Shown here in pieces: positions 54,763-64,000 of a DNA stretch of 64,000 nucleotides. The notes beneath the pieces are model-generated. The model was given only the letters and a program-made list of their open reading frames with translations. It was not told where the DNA came from and made no database searches. How positions within the stretch are numbered: position 1 is the stretch's first letter; every line of letters starts with the position of its first letter. A program made the position numbers and the translations under genes. Source of the DNA: Sphingobacterium sp. N143 (GTDB lineage: Bacteria > Bacteroidota > Bacteroidia > Sphingobacteriales > Sphingobacteriaceae); the NCBI RefSeq assembly GCF_030325625.1, contig NZ_JACAIS010000005.1, positions 186,001-250,000 of the forward strand, written 5' to 3'.

Positions 54763-56343
54763 ATGAAAAAAACTTTTCTTTCTATATTTACTCTGATCTC
54801 AGCCCTATCAACAATAGTAGGCTGTAAATCACAACTTGATGACAAGTTTCAAAACCCAGATGCCTCAACAAAAGCTAATATTCCAGCTTTTTTTACCGAG
54901 ATTTTAAATAATGACCGTGTAAGACCGGCATATTACCATTATCGTACATTTATTCTATCAAATCAAGCTATCTATACACAAACAGCTTCGTTTTATCCTT
55001 CAAATACGATGTATCAACCCAATGACAGCTACTCGTATGCTTATTGGACTGACTTCTATGCACCAGGGGTATTAGGCGTAACACGTAGTATGGAAAAAGC
55101 ATATTCCGAACTTCCAGAAACGGAAAAATCCAGCAAAGAAATCTTTATCCAAACCGGTAAAATTGTATTATTTGATGAAGCTTCGAAACTTATTGACAAC
55201 TTTGGTGATATTCCCTATAGTGAAGCAGGTAGCTTACCGACAACAAGTACAATCATTAAACCAAAATTTGATGCTCAAAAAGAATTATATTACCAATTTA
55301 TCAGTGAATTGAAAAATATAAACACTTATCTGTCTACTGCAACAACCAACCCTGATTTTTCGAAATATGATATTCTTAATAGTGGTAACGTAGACAAATG
55401 GCGTAAATATGCAAACTCACTTAGACTTAGATTGTTAATGCGTATTTCTTTTGTGGATGAAGCAAAAGCAAGAACTGAAGTACTTGAGATGCTAAACAAT
55501 CCGGCAGAATATCCATTAGCAGATGGTAGTGCAACGGCAAACTACAACCCGAGAAATGAAGACATCTTATTACAACCGTTAACAAACTATACCGGGACAT
55601 TGAGACAGGCTTTGATCGAAGGTCCCAATCAATTCGCTACAGATCACATGCTGAATAAGGTCATGTTACCTTCAAATGACCCTCGAATTCCTGTTCTTTA
55701 TGATAAATTTGGAAAAACAGTAAATGGTAAGTTTGTACAAAACAAGGAGTATAAAGCAATGCCTATTACCTTTACTTCTGCGGATATGGAGAAAAATTAT
55801 CAAGATTACTCCGTATTGGATTCGGCTACTATTTTCGATAACAATGCATTACCTGGAATTATCATTACTGCCTCTGAGACAAACTTTAACAAAGCAGAAG
55901 CTTTATTAAGATGGGGGACTAGCTCTGCAGCAAAAACTGCTTATGATATAGCGATTAAACAATCCGTCTCTTTCTATTATTATTTAAATAATCTAAATAC
56001 TTCTGGATTGAAAACTGAGAGGAAACCAGATGACGATGTTATCAATAACTTTGTAGACAAATCGACTATTGCATTTTCAAGCACGCAAGCAAAGAATCTA
56101 GAATTGATATGGACACAAAAATGGTTGCACTATGGTTTTCTACAGGCACAACAAGCTTGGGCTGAGTTAAGACGCACAGGATATCCGATGTTGACCTACC
56201 CAGTTGCTGGACTCGCCAACTATGCAAATCCTCCAAAACGATTGTTGTACCCAACCGCAGAAATTTCGAACAACAGCTCAAATTATGATGCTGTAAAAGC
56301 TAAGGATACGAGAACAACTAAAATATTTTGGGATGTTAAATAG
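54763..56343 (+). CDS. SusD-like_2 lipoprotein, module 1
   Basis: The 526-residue protein has a lipoprotein signal ending TIVGCKSQ and the SusD-like_2 pattern: GKIVLFDEASKLIDNFGDIP, KWRKYANSLRLRLLMRISF, and the C-terminal IWTQKWLHYGFLQAQQAWAE. It is the outer-membrane glycan-binding partner of the adjacent SusC. The ATG at 54763 is used because an earlier in-frame start at 54730 overlaps the end of susC and would disturb the signal peptide. A strong terminator follows. Confidence 0.93.
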   Translation: MKKTFLSIFTLISALSTIVGCKSQLDDKFQNPDASTKANIPAFFTEILNNDRVRPAYYHYRTFILSNQAIYTQTASFYPSNTMYQPNDSYSYAYWTDFYAPGVLGVTRSMEKAYSELPETEKSSKEIFIQTGKIVLFDEASKLIDNFGDIPYSEAGSLPTTSTIIKPKFDAQKELYYQFISELKNINTYLSTATTNPDFSKYDILNSGNVDKWRKYANSLRLRLLMRISFVDEAKARTEVLEMLNNPAEYPLADGSATANYNPRNEDILLQPLTNYTGTLRQALIEGPNQFATDHMLNKVMLPSNDPRIPVLYDKFGKTVNGKFVQNKEYKAMPITFTSADMEKNYQDYSVLDSATIFDNNALPGIIITASETNFNKAEALLRWGTSSAAKTAYDIAIKQSVSFYYYLNNLNTSGLKTERKPDDDVINNFVDKSTIAFSSTQAKNLELIWTQKWLHYGFLQAQQAWAELRRTGYPMLTYPVAGLANYANPPKRLLYPTAEISNNSSNYDAVKAKDTRTTKIFWDVK

Positions 56344-56389
56344 CTGATCTAACCGCTAGGCATATTAAACACGACAAATTATTCTTTTT

Positions 56390-56425
56390 AAAATAGCCTG
56401 AGATCATCCCAGGCTATTTTTATTT
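56390..56425 (+). terminator. Intrinsic terminator of module 1
   Basis: Arms AAAATAGCCTG and CAGGCTATTTT (11 bases each) flank a 9-base loop, followed by TATTTTG. It lies 47 bases after the SusD stop codon. Confidence 0.88.
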
Positions 56426-56656
56426 TGACTCCAGACACGTTATAAAACCTAGATTTCCAATTATCTTCTTTTTCAAAATATCCAAAATCAATGATATTAT
56501 CACAGCCTTTCGCTCTTTATACTATACTTTTTCCTAATCGGTTACGATTAAAACTATAGCGACTTTGTTACAATCCCTATCAAATCTTTCATTGCATATA
56601 AACGAAAAGAGGCTTCTTTTGTTTCCAAAACACATTATTATTAAATTCTTTTTAAA

Positions 56657-56706
56657 AATTTTAAAAAGAATTTTGAACTTAACACAAACAGTATTTATCT
56701 TTAACA
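56657..56706 (+). promoter_or_regulatory. Conserved promoter block upstream of second ROK gene
   Basis: This is the copy of the block at 50220-50269: 22 of 25 matching bases, and the TCTTTAACA element 17 bases further on in both. TTTG at 56672-56675 and TATCTTTA at 56696-56703 are 20 bases apart. Here the ROK ATG lies 144 bases downstream, against 40 in the first copy, so the leader is longer or a second promoter exists. Confidence 0.55.
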
Positions 56707-56846
56707 TATAAAGCTTATGTAATGGATAACATATGACTCGTACATAAGCCAAGACTATGAAAAACTGCGTCGACATTGATAATAATATTGCCGGCCATTA
56801 ATAAACTAAAGAAACTAACAATTTACTAATCCAATCGAACTAAATT

Positions 56847-58010
56847 ATGGGCGGCGAAATTTTACGAATTTTGTACTACAGACCGATGCAACCGATTGCA
56901 GATATTGCAAGTTCTTTGTCCAAAAGCATCCCTTCTGTCACCAAGCAGATTAATACACTTTTGACAAAAAAAGTTATTGTCGAGAAAGGTTATGCTGCGT
57001 CTACAGGCGGAAGAAAAGCTATACAATATATGATCAATGAAGATCTAAAGTATAGCATTATCAGCATAGCAATTGATCAATTTTATACTTCCATATCTTC
57101 TTCAAATCTTAAAGCTGAGATCATTTCTTCGCACAACAATATTCCAATAGATCTTCGGGATAGAAATGCTACAGATGCTATTTTGGAGGCTTTAGACAAA
57201 TTCATTTCTACCACCCAAATCGTAATGGACCAGGTGATCGGTATCGGAATAAGCATGCCAGGTTTTGTTGATTCTGATACAGGACTCAATGAATCCTATC
57301 ATGAAGAGTCCCCTCTATATAATATCCGGAAATTAGTCAAACAGAAATTCAGTCTCCCAACGATTATTGATAATGACTCACGTTGTATTGCCTTAGCCGA
57401 ACGTAAGTTTGGCGATGCGCAAGGATCATCCCATTCACTAGTGATCAATCTCAACTGGGGCGTTGGTTTGGGTATTTTGATCAACGATGATATTTTTAAG
57501 GGAACTTCGGGTTATGCCGGTGAATTCAGCCATATTCCTCTATCAGATACGCTGACATTATGTTCATGTGGAAAAAGGGGGTGTTTAGAGGTGGAAGCCT
57601 CTATTAGTGCTGCTGTTCGGAATATTGAGCGAGATATAAAAAATGGCGAATATTCTATTTATGATAAACTTGCTAAAGAATATATCAACAAAATTGACGC
57701 CCTAATAGAAGCTGCTCAAATCGGAGATCAGGTAGCGATTAATAACATTGGGAAAATTGGATATTTACTTGGCAAAGGAATATCAACCCTGATACATATT
57801 CTAAACCCAAATAAAATTATCATAAGTGGCCGAGGTGCAGAAATTGGAGATATCCTAGCTCCGCACATTCAAGTTGCAATTAATGAATATAGCATTCCAA
57901 AGATTGCAAAAAAGACCACGCTGAGCATTTCCCATTTAAACAAAAGAGCACAACAGCTCGGAACAACAGCACTAGTCATAGAGAAATACATTACCAACAT
58001 AATTAACTAA
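56847..58010 (+). CDS. ROK-family transcriptional regulator, module 2
   Basis: The 387-residue protein is a clear paralogue of the module 1 regulator. It has the same winged-helix start (PIADIASSLSKSIPSVTKQI) and the same domain landmarks: IGISMPGFVDSDTGLNESY, LNWGVGLGILIN, GTSGYAGEFSHIPL and CSCGKRGCLEVEAS. The residues between these blocks differ, so each copy may have its own inducer. It precedes its susC gene by 22 bases. Confidence 0.93.
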   Translation: MGGEILRILYYRPMQPIADIASSLSKSIPSVTKQINTLLTKKVIVEKGYAASTGGRKAIQYMINEDLKYSIISIAIDQFYTSISSSNLKAEIISSHNNIPIDLRDRNATDAILEALDKFISTTQIVMDQVIGIGISMPGFVDSDTGLNESYHEESPLYNIRKLVKQKFSLPTIIDNDSRCIALAERKFGDAQGSSHSLVINLNWGVGLGILINDDIFKGTSGYAGEFSHIPLSDTLTLCSCGKRGCLEVEASISAAVRNIERDIKNGEYSIYDKLAKEYINKIDALIEAAQIGDQVAINNIGKIGYLLGKGISTLIHILNPNKIIISGRGAEIGDILAPHIQVAINEYSIPKIAKKTTLSISHLNKRAQQLGTTALVIEKYITNIIN

Positions 58011-58032
58011 CGTTTACACAAACACCTAAAAC

Positions 58033-61000
58033 ATGAGTCTATTTTACAAAAAAACTGCAGGATTAGCGCTATGTACACTTTTCAGTGCAACATCGCTATA
58101 TGCTCAGCAAAGCATCTCTGGAATAGTTTCAGATGCTAATGGACCAATTTCTGGCGCAACCGTCTCAGTAAAGGGAACAACCAGAGGCACTCAAACTGGG
58201 GCCAATGGATCTTTTACAATTCAGGCTTCACAAGGCGAGATCTTGCGTGTATCTATTGTCGGCTACAAACCACAAGAAATCGTAGTTGGCTCTACAAAAA
58301 CTATCAACATTAAATTGACAGAGGATGCTTCAAATTTAGAGGAAGTCGTTGTCACTGCCATGGGGATTAAACGTGCTCCTAAGGAACTTGGTTATGCCAT
58401 GAGCACAGTTGATTCGAAAGAATTAACAAAAACAGGTTCACCAAACTTTGCTGGAGCATTGTATGGTAAAGCACCAGGTGTACGCATATCTGCTGCGCCA
58501 GGTGGGGCCACATCTGGTATCAATATTAATATCCGTGGTACAAACTCTATTACTGGAAACTCGCAGCCTTTGGTTATCATTGATGGGGTTCCTATGCGTC
58601 AAACTAATTTTAACAACTCAGACTATTGGGGTGACCAACGCTCACGTGGAAATGGTCTTGAAGATCTGAATCCTGAAGATATAGAAAATATCAGTATTTT
58701 GAAGGGAGCTTCGGCTGCAGCTCTATATGGATCGGAAGCAATGAATGGTGTGGTCTTGGTAACAACCAAATCAGGAAAAGGGGGAAATGGATTTTCTATT
58801 GATTTTAATGCAACGTATACCCATGATCAAATTGCTTATCTACCAAGGTTCCAAGATGTAAGAGGTCCAGGTTATACAAAGGCTTATCAAGATGATGGGC
58901 AAGCAGATGATATGTTTTATTACTACGACAAAAGTCTTGCTATTAATGGCGTAACACGTGGTGTACTACCAGCAACAGTAAATTTCGGCCCAAAATTTGA
59001 CGGCAAAGACATAATTTCCTGGGATGGTGTAGTGCGGCCCTATTCTGCTCAGAACTCCTATGGTAAGTTATTTAACAATCCTAACAATACAACATTCAAC
59101 CTAGCACTAGGTCATACAACGGATAAGTCAAATACTAGGTTTTCGGTCACTCGTCAAGATAATCAAATGACGGCCTTAGAATCTACCAATAAAAAGAATA
59201 TCGCTAATTTAAATTCCTCCTTCAAACTTTGGGATAAATTAACGACAGACATCGTTGTTAATTATGTTAATCAGCATACACATAATAGACCATTCCTTAC
59301 AGATCGCTTAATAAATAACTTCACAGGGATGATTTCAACATTTGATAATCCCGAATGGTATCTCAACAAATATAAAACCAGTCTCGGTTATAAATACGTT
59401 ACGGGTACAAATCAAAGCTTAACGCCAGGTGAAAACTTAATATACAATGGTTATAAAACAGACGTACTGGATTTTATCTGGAATTCAAAGGCCAAACAAT
59501 ATGATGAATATTCTAACCGCGTTTTAGGCTCTGTAACCAATACTTGGCAGGTAACAAGTGACTTTTCATTGAGAGCACGTTTCTCTGCTGATATGACATC
59601 CCTCCGAACAGAAGACAAGCAACCTAATGAGAAACCTTTAGCTTATGAAAACACAGGATATTTCGGTTTAGGTCAGCAAAATGCCAACATTTATTATGCA
59701 GATTTCTTGGCATCATATAATAAACAGATCAACCAAGATATCAAAGTTGGGGCAATGCTCGGCTATACAGCGACCAAAAGTCAAGACACTTATGTCCAAA
59801 GAGAAACAGCTGGGGGATTAAGTGTTCGAGATTGGTATGATATTAATGCCTCCGTAAATACGATTGGGGGAAATTCGAAATATAATTTCCGGAGAAACCA
59901 ACTTAGAGATGCATTATTTGGAACATTGAACTTTAATTACAAGGATTATTGGTTTCTTGAAGGAACGCTAAGAAGAGAAATCATATCAACCATGCACCCC
60001 GACAACAATGTGACCTACTACCCTTCTGTAAATTCCAGTTTATTACTATCAGAAGCCTTCCAACTTCCAGAAGTTTTTAATTATGCTAAATTAAGAGGTT
60101 CATTTGGTATCGTAGGTAATTATCCTCAGATTTATCAAAGTCCATTAAGTTATACACAAAACACCATGGGCGTACAAACCCTAGGTGGCCAGGCTGTAAT
60201 TTACACCAACGTGCCGACAAGTGCATTTGGAAATGAAAATATAAAATCAGAACGGAAGAAAGAATATGAATTTGGCTTGGAGACCCGGTTATTTAATAAT
60301 CGTTTAGGCTTTGATATCACTTACTACAATGGCTTAATTCAAGACCAGATCCTGAATTACACCTTACCAATCTCAATGGGTTCAAGTTCAATTGTTGCGA
60401 ATGTGGGTACCTTACGCAATAAGGGTTGGGAATTTGCAATCACAGGTACACCTATACAAGGTGAAGATTTTAGATGGAATACTGTTTTAAATTTTTCTAT
60501 GAACAAAAATATCGTAGAAGAACTGCCAGGTGGAGTCTCTGAGCTATTGCACAAAGATTATGATGGCGCTGCGGCCCAATTAGTCTCCAAAGTAGGTCAA
60601 CCAATGGGGGATATCATGGTACATCCTTTAGCTACTGATGCTAATGGCAATAAAATTGTTCAGGATAATGGACTATACCAATTGGATGCCGACTCCTGGA
60701 TTAAAGCTGGAAATGCAATGCCGAAAGCTGTAGGTGGGTTAACAAATACATTTACATATAAAAATTTCACATTGGATGCTTTACTTGATTTCAGATGGGG
60801 AGGCCATGTTATGCCAACTGGTATAAACTGGATGATTAGCCGGGGACTTTTGGAAGAAAGTTTAAATAATATGGATGCTGAACATGGTGGACTTAGCTAC
60901 TACACGGCCAATGGAAAAGGTATTGCAACGACTGGAAACACTGGTCCAAATGGAGAAACAGTCTATCATGATGGTATGTTAATGGAGGGTGTTAAAGCAG

Positions 61001-61359
61001 ATGGTTCACCAAATGACAACATCATCTCACAAGCAGTTTACTATAACAATACCTATAACTGGGGCGGCCCACAATATTCCAACTCACGATATGAATTGTA
61101 CGTGCAAAAGAACAACTACATTAAAATGCGTGAACTTTCGATCGCATATCGTCTTCCAAAATCTGTTGCTCAGAAATTAAGAGCTAAAAACCTTCAGATT
61201 TCAGCTTTTGGACGTAATTTATTTTTTATCTATAGAAGTATAAAGGATTTAGATCCAGAACAAATGACTGGTGGTTCAAATTGGGTAGATCAAGTTTCCA
61301 ATGCAGGAACTAGTCCAGCAACAAGAACATATGGTTTAATGCTACGTGCTAGCTTCTAA
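58033..61359 (+). CDS. SusC/RagA TonB-dependent transporter, module 2
   Basis: The 1108-residue protein has a signal peptide ending LYAQQ, a carboxypeptidase-regulatory-like domain, a TonB box at LEEVVVTAMGIKRA, a plug and a barrel ending ASF. The first 70 residues and the first 21 bases of the gene match module 1, but the loops and several inserted regions differ (for example the segment near TGNTGPNGETVYHDGML). It has no STN domain. It is likely to import a related but not identical oligosaccharide. Confidence 0.95.
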   Translation: MSLFYKKTAGLALCTLFSATSLYAQQSISGIVSDANGPISGATVSVKGTTRGTQTGANGSFTIQASQGEILRVSIVGYKPQEIVVGSTKTINIKLTEDASNLEEVVVTAMGIKRAPKELGYAMSTVDSKELTKTGSPNFAGALYGKAPGVRISAAPGGATSGININIRGTNSITGNSQPLVIIDGVPMRQTNFNNSDYWGDQRSRGNGLEDLNPEDIENISILKGASAAALYGSEAMNGVVLVTTKSGKGGNGFSIDFNATYTHDQIAYLPRFQDVRGPGYTKAYQDDGQADDMFYYYDKSLAINGVTRGVLPATVNFGPKFDGKDIISWDGVVRPYSAQNSYGKLFNNPNNTTFNLALGHTTDKSNTRFSVTRQDNQMTALESTNKKNIANLNSSFKLWDKLTTDIVVNYVNQHTHNRPFLTDRLINNFTGMISTFDNPEWYLNKYKTSLGYKYVTGTNQSLTPGENLIYNGYKTDVLDFIWNSKAKQYDEYSNRVLGSVTNTWQVTSDFSLRARFSADMTSLRTEDKQPNEKPLAYENTGYFGLGQQNANIYYADFLASYNKQINQDIKVGAMLGYTATKSQDTYVQRETAGGLSVRDWYDINASVNTIGGNSKYNFRRNQLRDALFGTLNFNYKDYWFLEGTLRREIISTMHPDNNVTYYPSVNSSLLLSEAFQLPEVFNYAKLRGSFGIVGNYPQIYQSPLSYTQNTMGVQTLGGQAVIYTNVPTSAFGNENIKSERKKEYEFGLETRLFNNRLGFDITYYNGLIQDQILNYTLPISMGSSSIVANVGTLRNKGWEFAITGTPIQGEDFRWNTVLNFSMNKNIVEELPGGVSELLHKDYDGAAAQLVSKVGQPMGDIMVHPLATDANGNKIVQDNGLYQLDADSWIKAGNAMPKAVGGLTNTFTYKNFTLDALLDFRWGGHVMPTGINWMISRGLLEESLNNMDAEHGGLSYYTANGKGIATTGNTGPNGETVYHDGMLMEGVKADGSPNDNIISQAVYYNNTYNWGGPQYSNSRYELYVQKNNYIKMRELSIAYRLPKSVAQKLRAKNLQISAFGRNLFFIYRSIKDLDPEQMTGGSNWVDQVSNAGTSPATRTYGLMLRASF

Positions 61360-61370
61360 TTATTAAAGAC

Positions 61371-62954
61371 ATGAAAAGATACATATTATATATGGGGCTA
61401 TGTGCAGCCACATTAACGTTTGCAAATTCTTGCAGCAAAAGCTCATTTGATGAAAACTATCGTGACCAAGGAAAGGTAACTGAGACGACTGTTGAAAAAC
61501 AATTTGCAGGTATGATCTATAGTTACAGACAACTTATCGTTCCTGAATATAGAAATCTATTTGTTACACTCAGACCGACAATTTTTAGATATTTACATAC
61601 GACCGGTTGGATTAATGAGACAAACCAACTTTTACCTGGAGCTGCCGCAATTGAAGACCGTTGGTCTCGTTATTATGAGGGCCTTGCGCAATATAGAGAA
61701 CTGGAAACAATTTACAATAAATCCGCAGATGTTGAGAAAAAAGAGAACAGGATCTATTATTTAACTGCAAAGGTTCTATTTTACGATCAGACAGAACAAA
61801 CCGTAGATTTACATGGTGCTATTCCGTGGTCTAAAGCAGGTATGCTGAGTTCAAATAATAGTGATTATCAAAACTCATACCCTGCTTATGACCAAGCAGA
61901 AGACATCTACGCAGCAATGATGACTGATCTAAAAAGCATCAGTAAAGAACTCAATACAATTACGGTTAGTAGCGCTACGGCCAATAGATTTAAAACTCAG
62001 GATATTATTAACAATGGTGATATTGTATTATGGAAAAAATATTGCAACTCGCTTAGATTAAGACTATTAACACGAGTTTCTGCTAGTTCAAAATTTGCTA
62101 CACAGGCGAGCCAAGAGATTGCAGAAATTATTAATAATCAAACTTCTAATCCATTAATCTTAGCCAACGCTGACAATGCACAACTGGATATTTATAATCT
62201 TGATGACAACAGTATTCAAACAAAAAATATCCGGGATGCCTTCGAAGCCGGTGGGTGGTATGCCAATTTAGCCAGTAAGCGAATGGTTGATCATATGCTA
62301 GATAAAGAGGATCCTAGATTACCGTTTATGTTTGAGCCAGGTGAAAAGGCAGCTGGTAAATACATCGGACTAGACCAAAGTAAAGCAAGTGCAAATCAAA
62401 CAGCATTAGCAACTGGAGGTACATTGGCGATCTACAATCGATCAACATATTCTAGGAATCAATATTTTCCTGGAATATTATTTTCAGCAACGGAAACAAA
62501 TTTATTATTGGCCGAATACTACAATAAAGCCGGAAATGCATCTGCTGCAAAAACAGCCTTTGAAAATAGTATAAAAGAGTCAATCGATCTTTATCGCATC
62601 ATTCGAAGCAAATCAAATGACAATACTGTCGCTGCTCCTAAAACTCCAACCGATGCTGCGATTACCGCATACATCAACAATTTAAACTGGGCAGGTGCTT
62701 CCAATAAACTTGAATTGATCGCCACACAAAAGTGGATACACTTCAATGTGTTGCAAACAGTGCAGGCTTGGTCTGAGCAACGCAGGTTGGACTTACCTAA
62801 ATTCGATTTTGTTGTACAAAATGCAGATATTCAAAAAACAGTTCCAGTTAAATTTAATCTTCCTCCTTCAGAAAGTGTTTATAATTCAGCGAATTATAAT
62901 GCTGTCAAAGATCAAGATAACATTAACACCAAACTTTTCTGGGACGTTCACTAA
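61371..62954 (+). CDS. SusD-like_2 lipoprotein, module 2
   Basis: The 527-residue protein has a lipoprotein signal ending TFANSCSKSS and the same SusD-like_2 features as module 1: YYLTAKVLFYDQTEQTVDLH, LWKKYCNSLRLRLLTRVSA and IATQKWIHFNVLQTVQAWSE. It starts 11 bases after the susC stop codon and is followed by a terminator and the GH29 gene. Confidence 0.93.
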   Translation: MKRYILYMGLCAATLTFANSCSKSSFDENYRDQGKVTETTVEKQFAGMIYSYRQLIVPEYRNLFVTLRPTIFRYLHTTGWINETNQLLPGAAAIEDRWSRYYEGLAQYRELETIYNKSADVEKKENRIYYLTAKVLFYDQTEQTVDLHGAIPWSKAGMLSSNNSDYQNSYPAYDQAEDIYAAMMTDLKSISKELNTITVSSATANRFKTQDIINNGDIVLWKKYCNSLRLRLLTRVSASSKFATQASQEIAEIINNQTSNPLILANADNAQLDIYNLDDNSIQTKNIRDAFEAGGWYANLASKRMVDHMLDKEDPRLPFMFEPGEKAAGKYIGLDQSKASANQTALATGGTLAIYNRSTYSRNQYFPGILFSATETNLLLAEYYNKAGNASAAKTAFENSIKESIDLYRIIRSKSNDNTVAAPKTPTDAAITAYINNLNWAGASNKLELIATQKWIHFNVLQTVQAWSEQRRLDLPKFDFVVQNADIQKTVPVKFNLPPSESVYNSANYNAVKDQDNINTKLFWDVH

Positions 62955-62977
62955 TCCCACTCTACATCTACCTGTTA

Positions 62978-63005
62978 GAAAGCCACTTTTCGTGGCTTTC
63001 TTTTT
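62978..63005 (+). terminator. Intrinsic terminator between SusD and GH29 genes
   Basis: A perfect 9-base stem, GAAAGCCAC, loop TTTTC, GTGGCTTTC, is followed by a five-base T-run. It lies 24 bases after the SusD stop and its T-run ends 23 bases before the GH29 ATG, leaving little room for a new promoter. Confidence 0.9.
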
Positions 63006-63028
63006 ATCATTTTATAGTATATTTATCC

Positions 63029-64000
63029 ATGCAAAAACTTAAAACCATTATATCAACCGCGTTATTAGCAACAAGCTCAACAGTCGCATTTGGCCAAGCC
63101 CACAATGTGTCTAATGGCTATCAAAAACCTACAGATCCATTGGTGATCGAAAACCTTGAACAATGGCAGGATATGAAATTTGGCCTTTTCATGCACTGGG
63201 GCACCTATAGCCAATGGGGGATTGTTGAAAGCTGGAGCATCTGCCCCGAAGATGAGGGATGGACACAACGCAAGCCGGAACATGGGAAAACCTATTTTGA
63301 ATATCTCAAAAATTACGAAAACCTGCAGACAACATTTAATCCTACGGATTTCAATCCACAGAAATGGGCTGATGCGGCCAAAGCGGCAGGCATGAAATAT
63401 GTGGTTTTTACCACCAAGCATCACGACGGTTTTGCCATGTTCGACACCAAAGAGTCTGATTATAAAATTACTTCCCCCAAGACACCGTTTTCCAGCAACC
63501 CCAAAGCCAATGTAACCAAGGAAATCTTCAGCACCTTCCGCAATGATGGTTTTAAGATCGGGGCATATTTTTCCAAACCAGATTGGCATTCCGACTACTA
63601 TTGGTGGTCGTATTTTCCACCAAAAGACAGAAACGTCAATTATGATCCAAAAAAATACCCAGACCGCTGGCAGAAATTCAAAGATTTCACTTATAACCAA
63701 ATCAATGAGTTAACATCAGAATATGGAAAAGTAGATATTCTTTGGTTGGATGGTGGTCAGGTACGTCCTTTGGAAACGGTTGACAAATCTGTTGATTGGC
63801 AACAAACCATCAAAATGGACCAGAACATCGACATGGACCGCATTGGTGGCATGGCCCGAAAAAACCAGCCTGGCATTATCGTCGTAGACCGTACCGTCCC
63901 TGGAAATTGGGAAAATTATGTGACCCCCGAGCAGGCTATTCCTGATCATCCATTGGATATTCCCTGGGAAAGCTGCATTACGATGGGCAATTCTTTTAGT
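63029..64000 (+). CDS. GH29 alpha-L-fucosidase, partial (3' end outside window)
   Basis: The frame from the ATG at 63029 runs open to the last base, giving 324 residues. A signal peptide ends near VAFGQ. The GH29 landmarks are KFGLFMHWGTYSQWG, FTTKHHDGFAMFDT and the nucleophile Asp241 in VDILWLDGGQVRP. It differs clearly from the first fucosidase in the window (Asp227, GH29 of the ECF/FecR locus). It lies 23 bases after the T-run of a strong terminator that follows the SusD gene of module 2. Confidence 0.93.
   Translation, partial: MQKLKTIISTALLATSSTVAFGQAHNVSNGYQKPTDPLVIENLEQWQDMKFGLFMHWGTYSQWGIVESWSICPEDEGWTQRKPEHGKTYFEYLKNYENLQTTFNPTDFNPQKWADAAKAAGMKYVVFTTKHHDGFAMFDTKESDYKITSPKTPFSSNPKANVTKEIFSTFRNDGFKIGAYFSKPDWHSDYYWWSYFPPKDRNVNYDPKKYPDRWQKFKDFTYNQINELTSEYGKVDILWLDGGQVRPLETVDKSVDWQQTIKMDQNIDMDRIGGMARKNQPGIIVVDRTVPGNWENYVTPEQAIPDHPLDIPWESCITMGNSFS

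Larger units (their letters stand above)
56344..56846. other. Intergenic region between the two ROK-SusCD modules
   Basis: The 503 bases hold the terminator of module 1 and the promoter-like block of module 2. The rest is A+T-rich with no RNA gene or recognisable ORF; a short opposite-strand frame in it looks like chance. Confidence 0.6.

Noticed and set aside
63077..63700. Minus-strand frame of 207 codons opposite the second GH29 gene
   Set aside because: The plus strand encodes clear GH29 motifs over the whole stretch; the opposite frame has no family signature.

Overview
The window looks like chromosome from a Gram-negative Bacteroidota, most likely Sphingobacteriaceae (Sphingobacterium or a close relative). 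Evidence for this: SusC/SusD outer-membrane pairs, an ECF sigma/FecR-controlled glycan locus, an alternative complex III (Act) plus cytochrome oxidase cluster, a DUF6266 protein, and promoters with the Bacteroidota -7 element TAnnTTTG. I found no tRNA, rRNA, CRISPR array or intact insertion sequence.

Layout. (1) 1-846: a scarred left edge. A partial unknown gene runs antisense into the stump of an ECF sigma-factor gene. (2) 847-5292: a degenerate HPPK (FolK)-like gene, then a nitric-oxide defence cluster on the minus strand (truncated globin, Rrf2/NsrR-like regulator, flavohaemoglobin) with the same palindrome upstream of both globin genes; then DUF2945, two DUF488-type genes and a small cupin. 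(3) 5296-9993: housekeeping genes (phosphodiesterase, trmN6, mutS, mtgA). (4) 10098-27243: one long minus-strand respiratory array, in transcription order actA-B-C-D-E-F, cox subunits II and I, heme A synthase, heme O synthase, two subunit III genes, subunit IV, a SCO-family protein, DUF420 and a conserved hypothetical. It encodes a quinol-to-oxygen electron path with its cofactor assembly. The SCO protein has lost all its metal ligands. (5) 27670-31928: msrB, a LacI-type regulator divergent from a GH92 mannosidase, and a DUF493 protein. (6) 32011-44754: a polysaccharide-utilisation locus on the minus strand: ECF sigma, FecR, SusC with an STN domain, SusD, GH95-like/DUF5703 enzyme, sialate-O-acetylesterase-type esterase, GH29 fucosidase. 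(7) 44904-48762: pnp and rpsO, usually neighbours, here separated by a plus-strand DUF6266 gene and a highly structured repeat block. (8) 48857-64000: an HGSNAT/NagX-like membrane acetyltransferase, then two paralogous ROK-SusC-SusD modules in tandem and a second GH29 gene that runs off the right edge.

How the parts fit: the right half is dominated by capture and breakdown of host- or plant-type glycans carrying mannose, fucose and acetyl groups, using three different regulatory styles (LacI, ECF/FecR trans-envelope signalling, ROK). The left half supplies respiration and nitric-oxide protection. The points most worth a second look are the shared operator-like palindromes of the nitric-oxide cluster, the ligand-free SCO protein, the DUF6266 repeat cassette between rpsO and pnp, the twin ROK-SusCD modules with a conserved promoter block, and the terminator placed just before the last GH29 gene.
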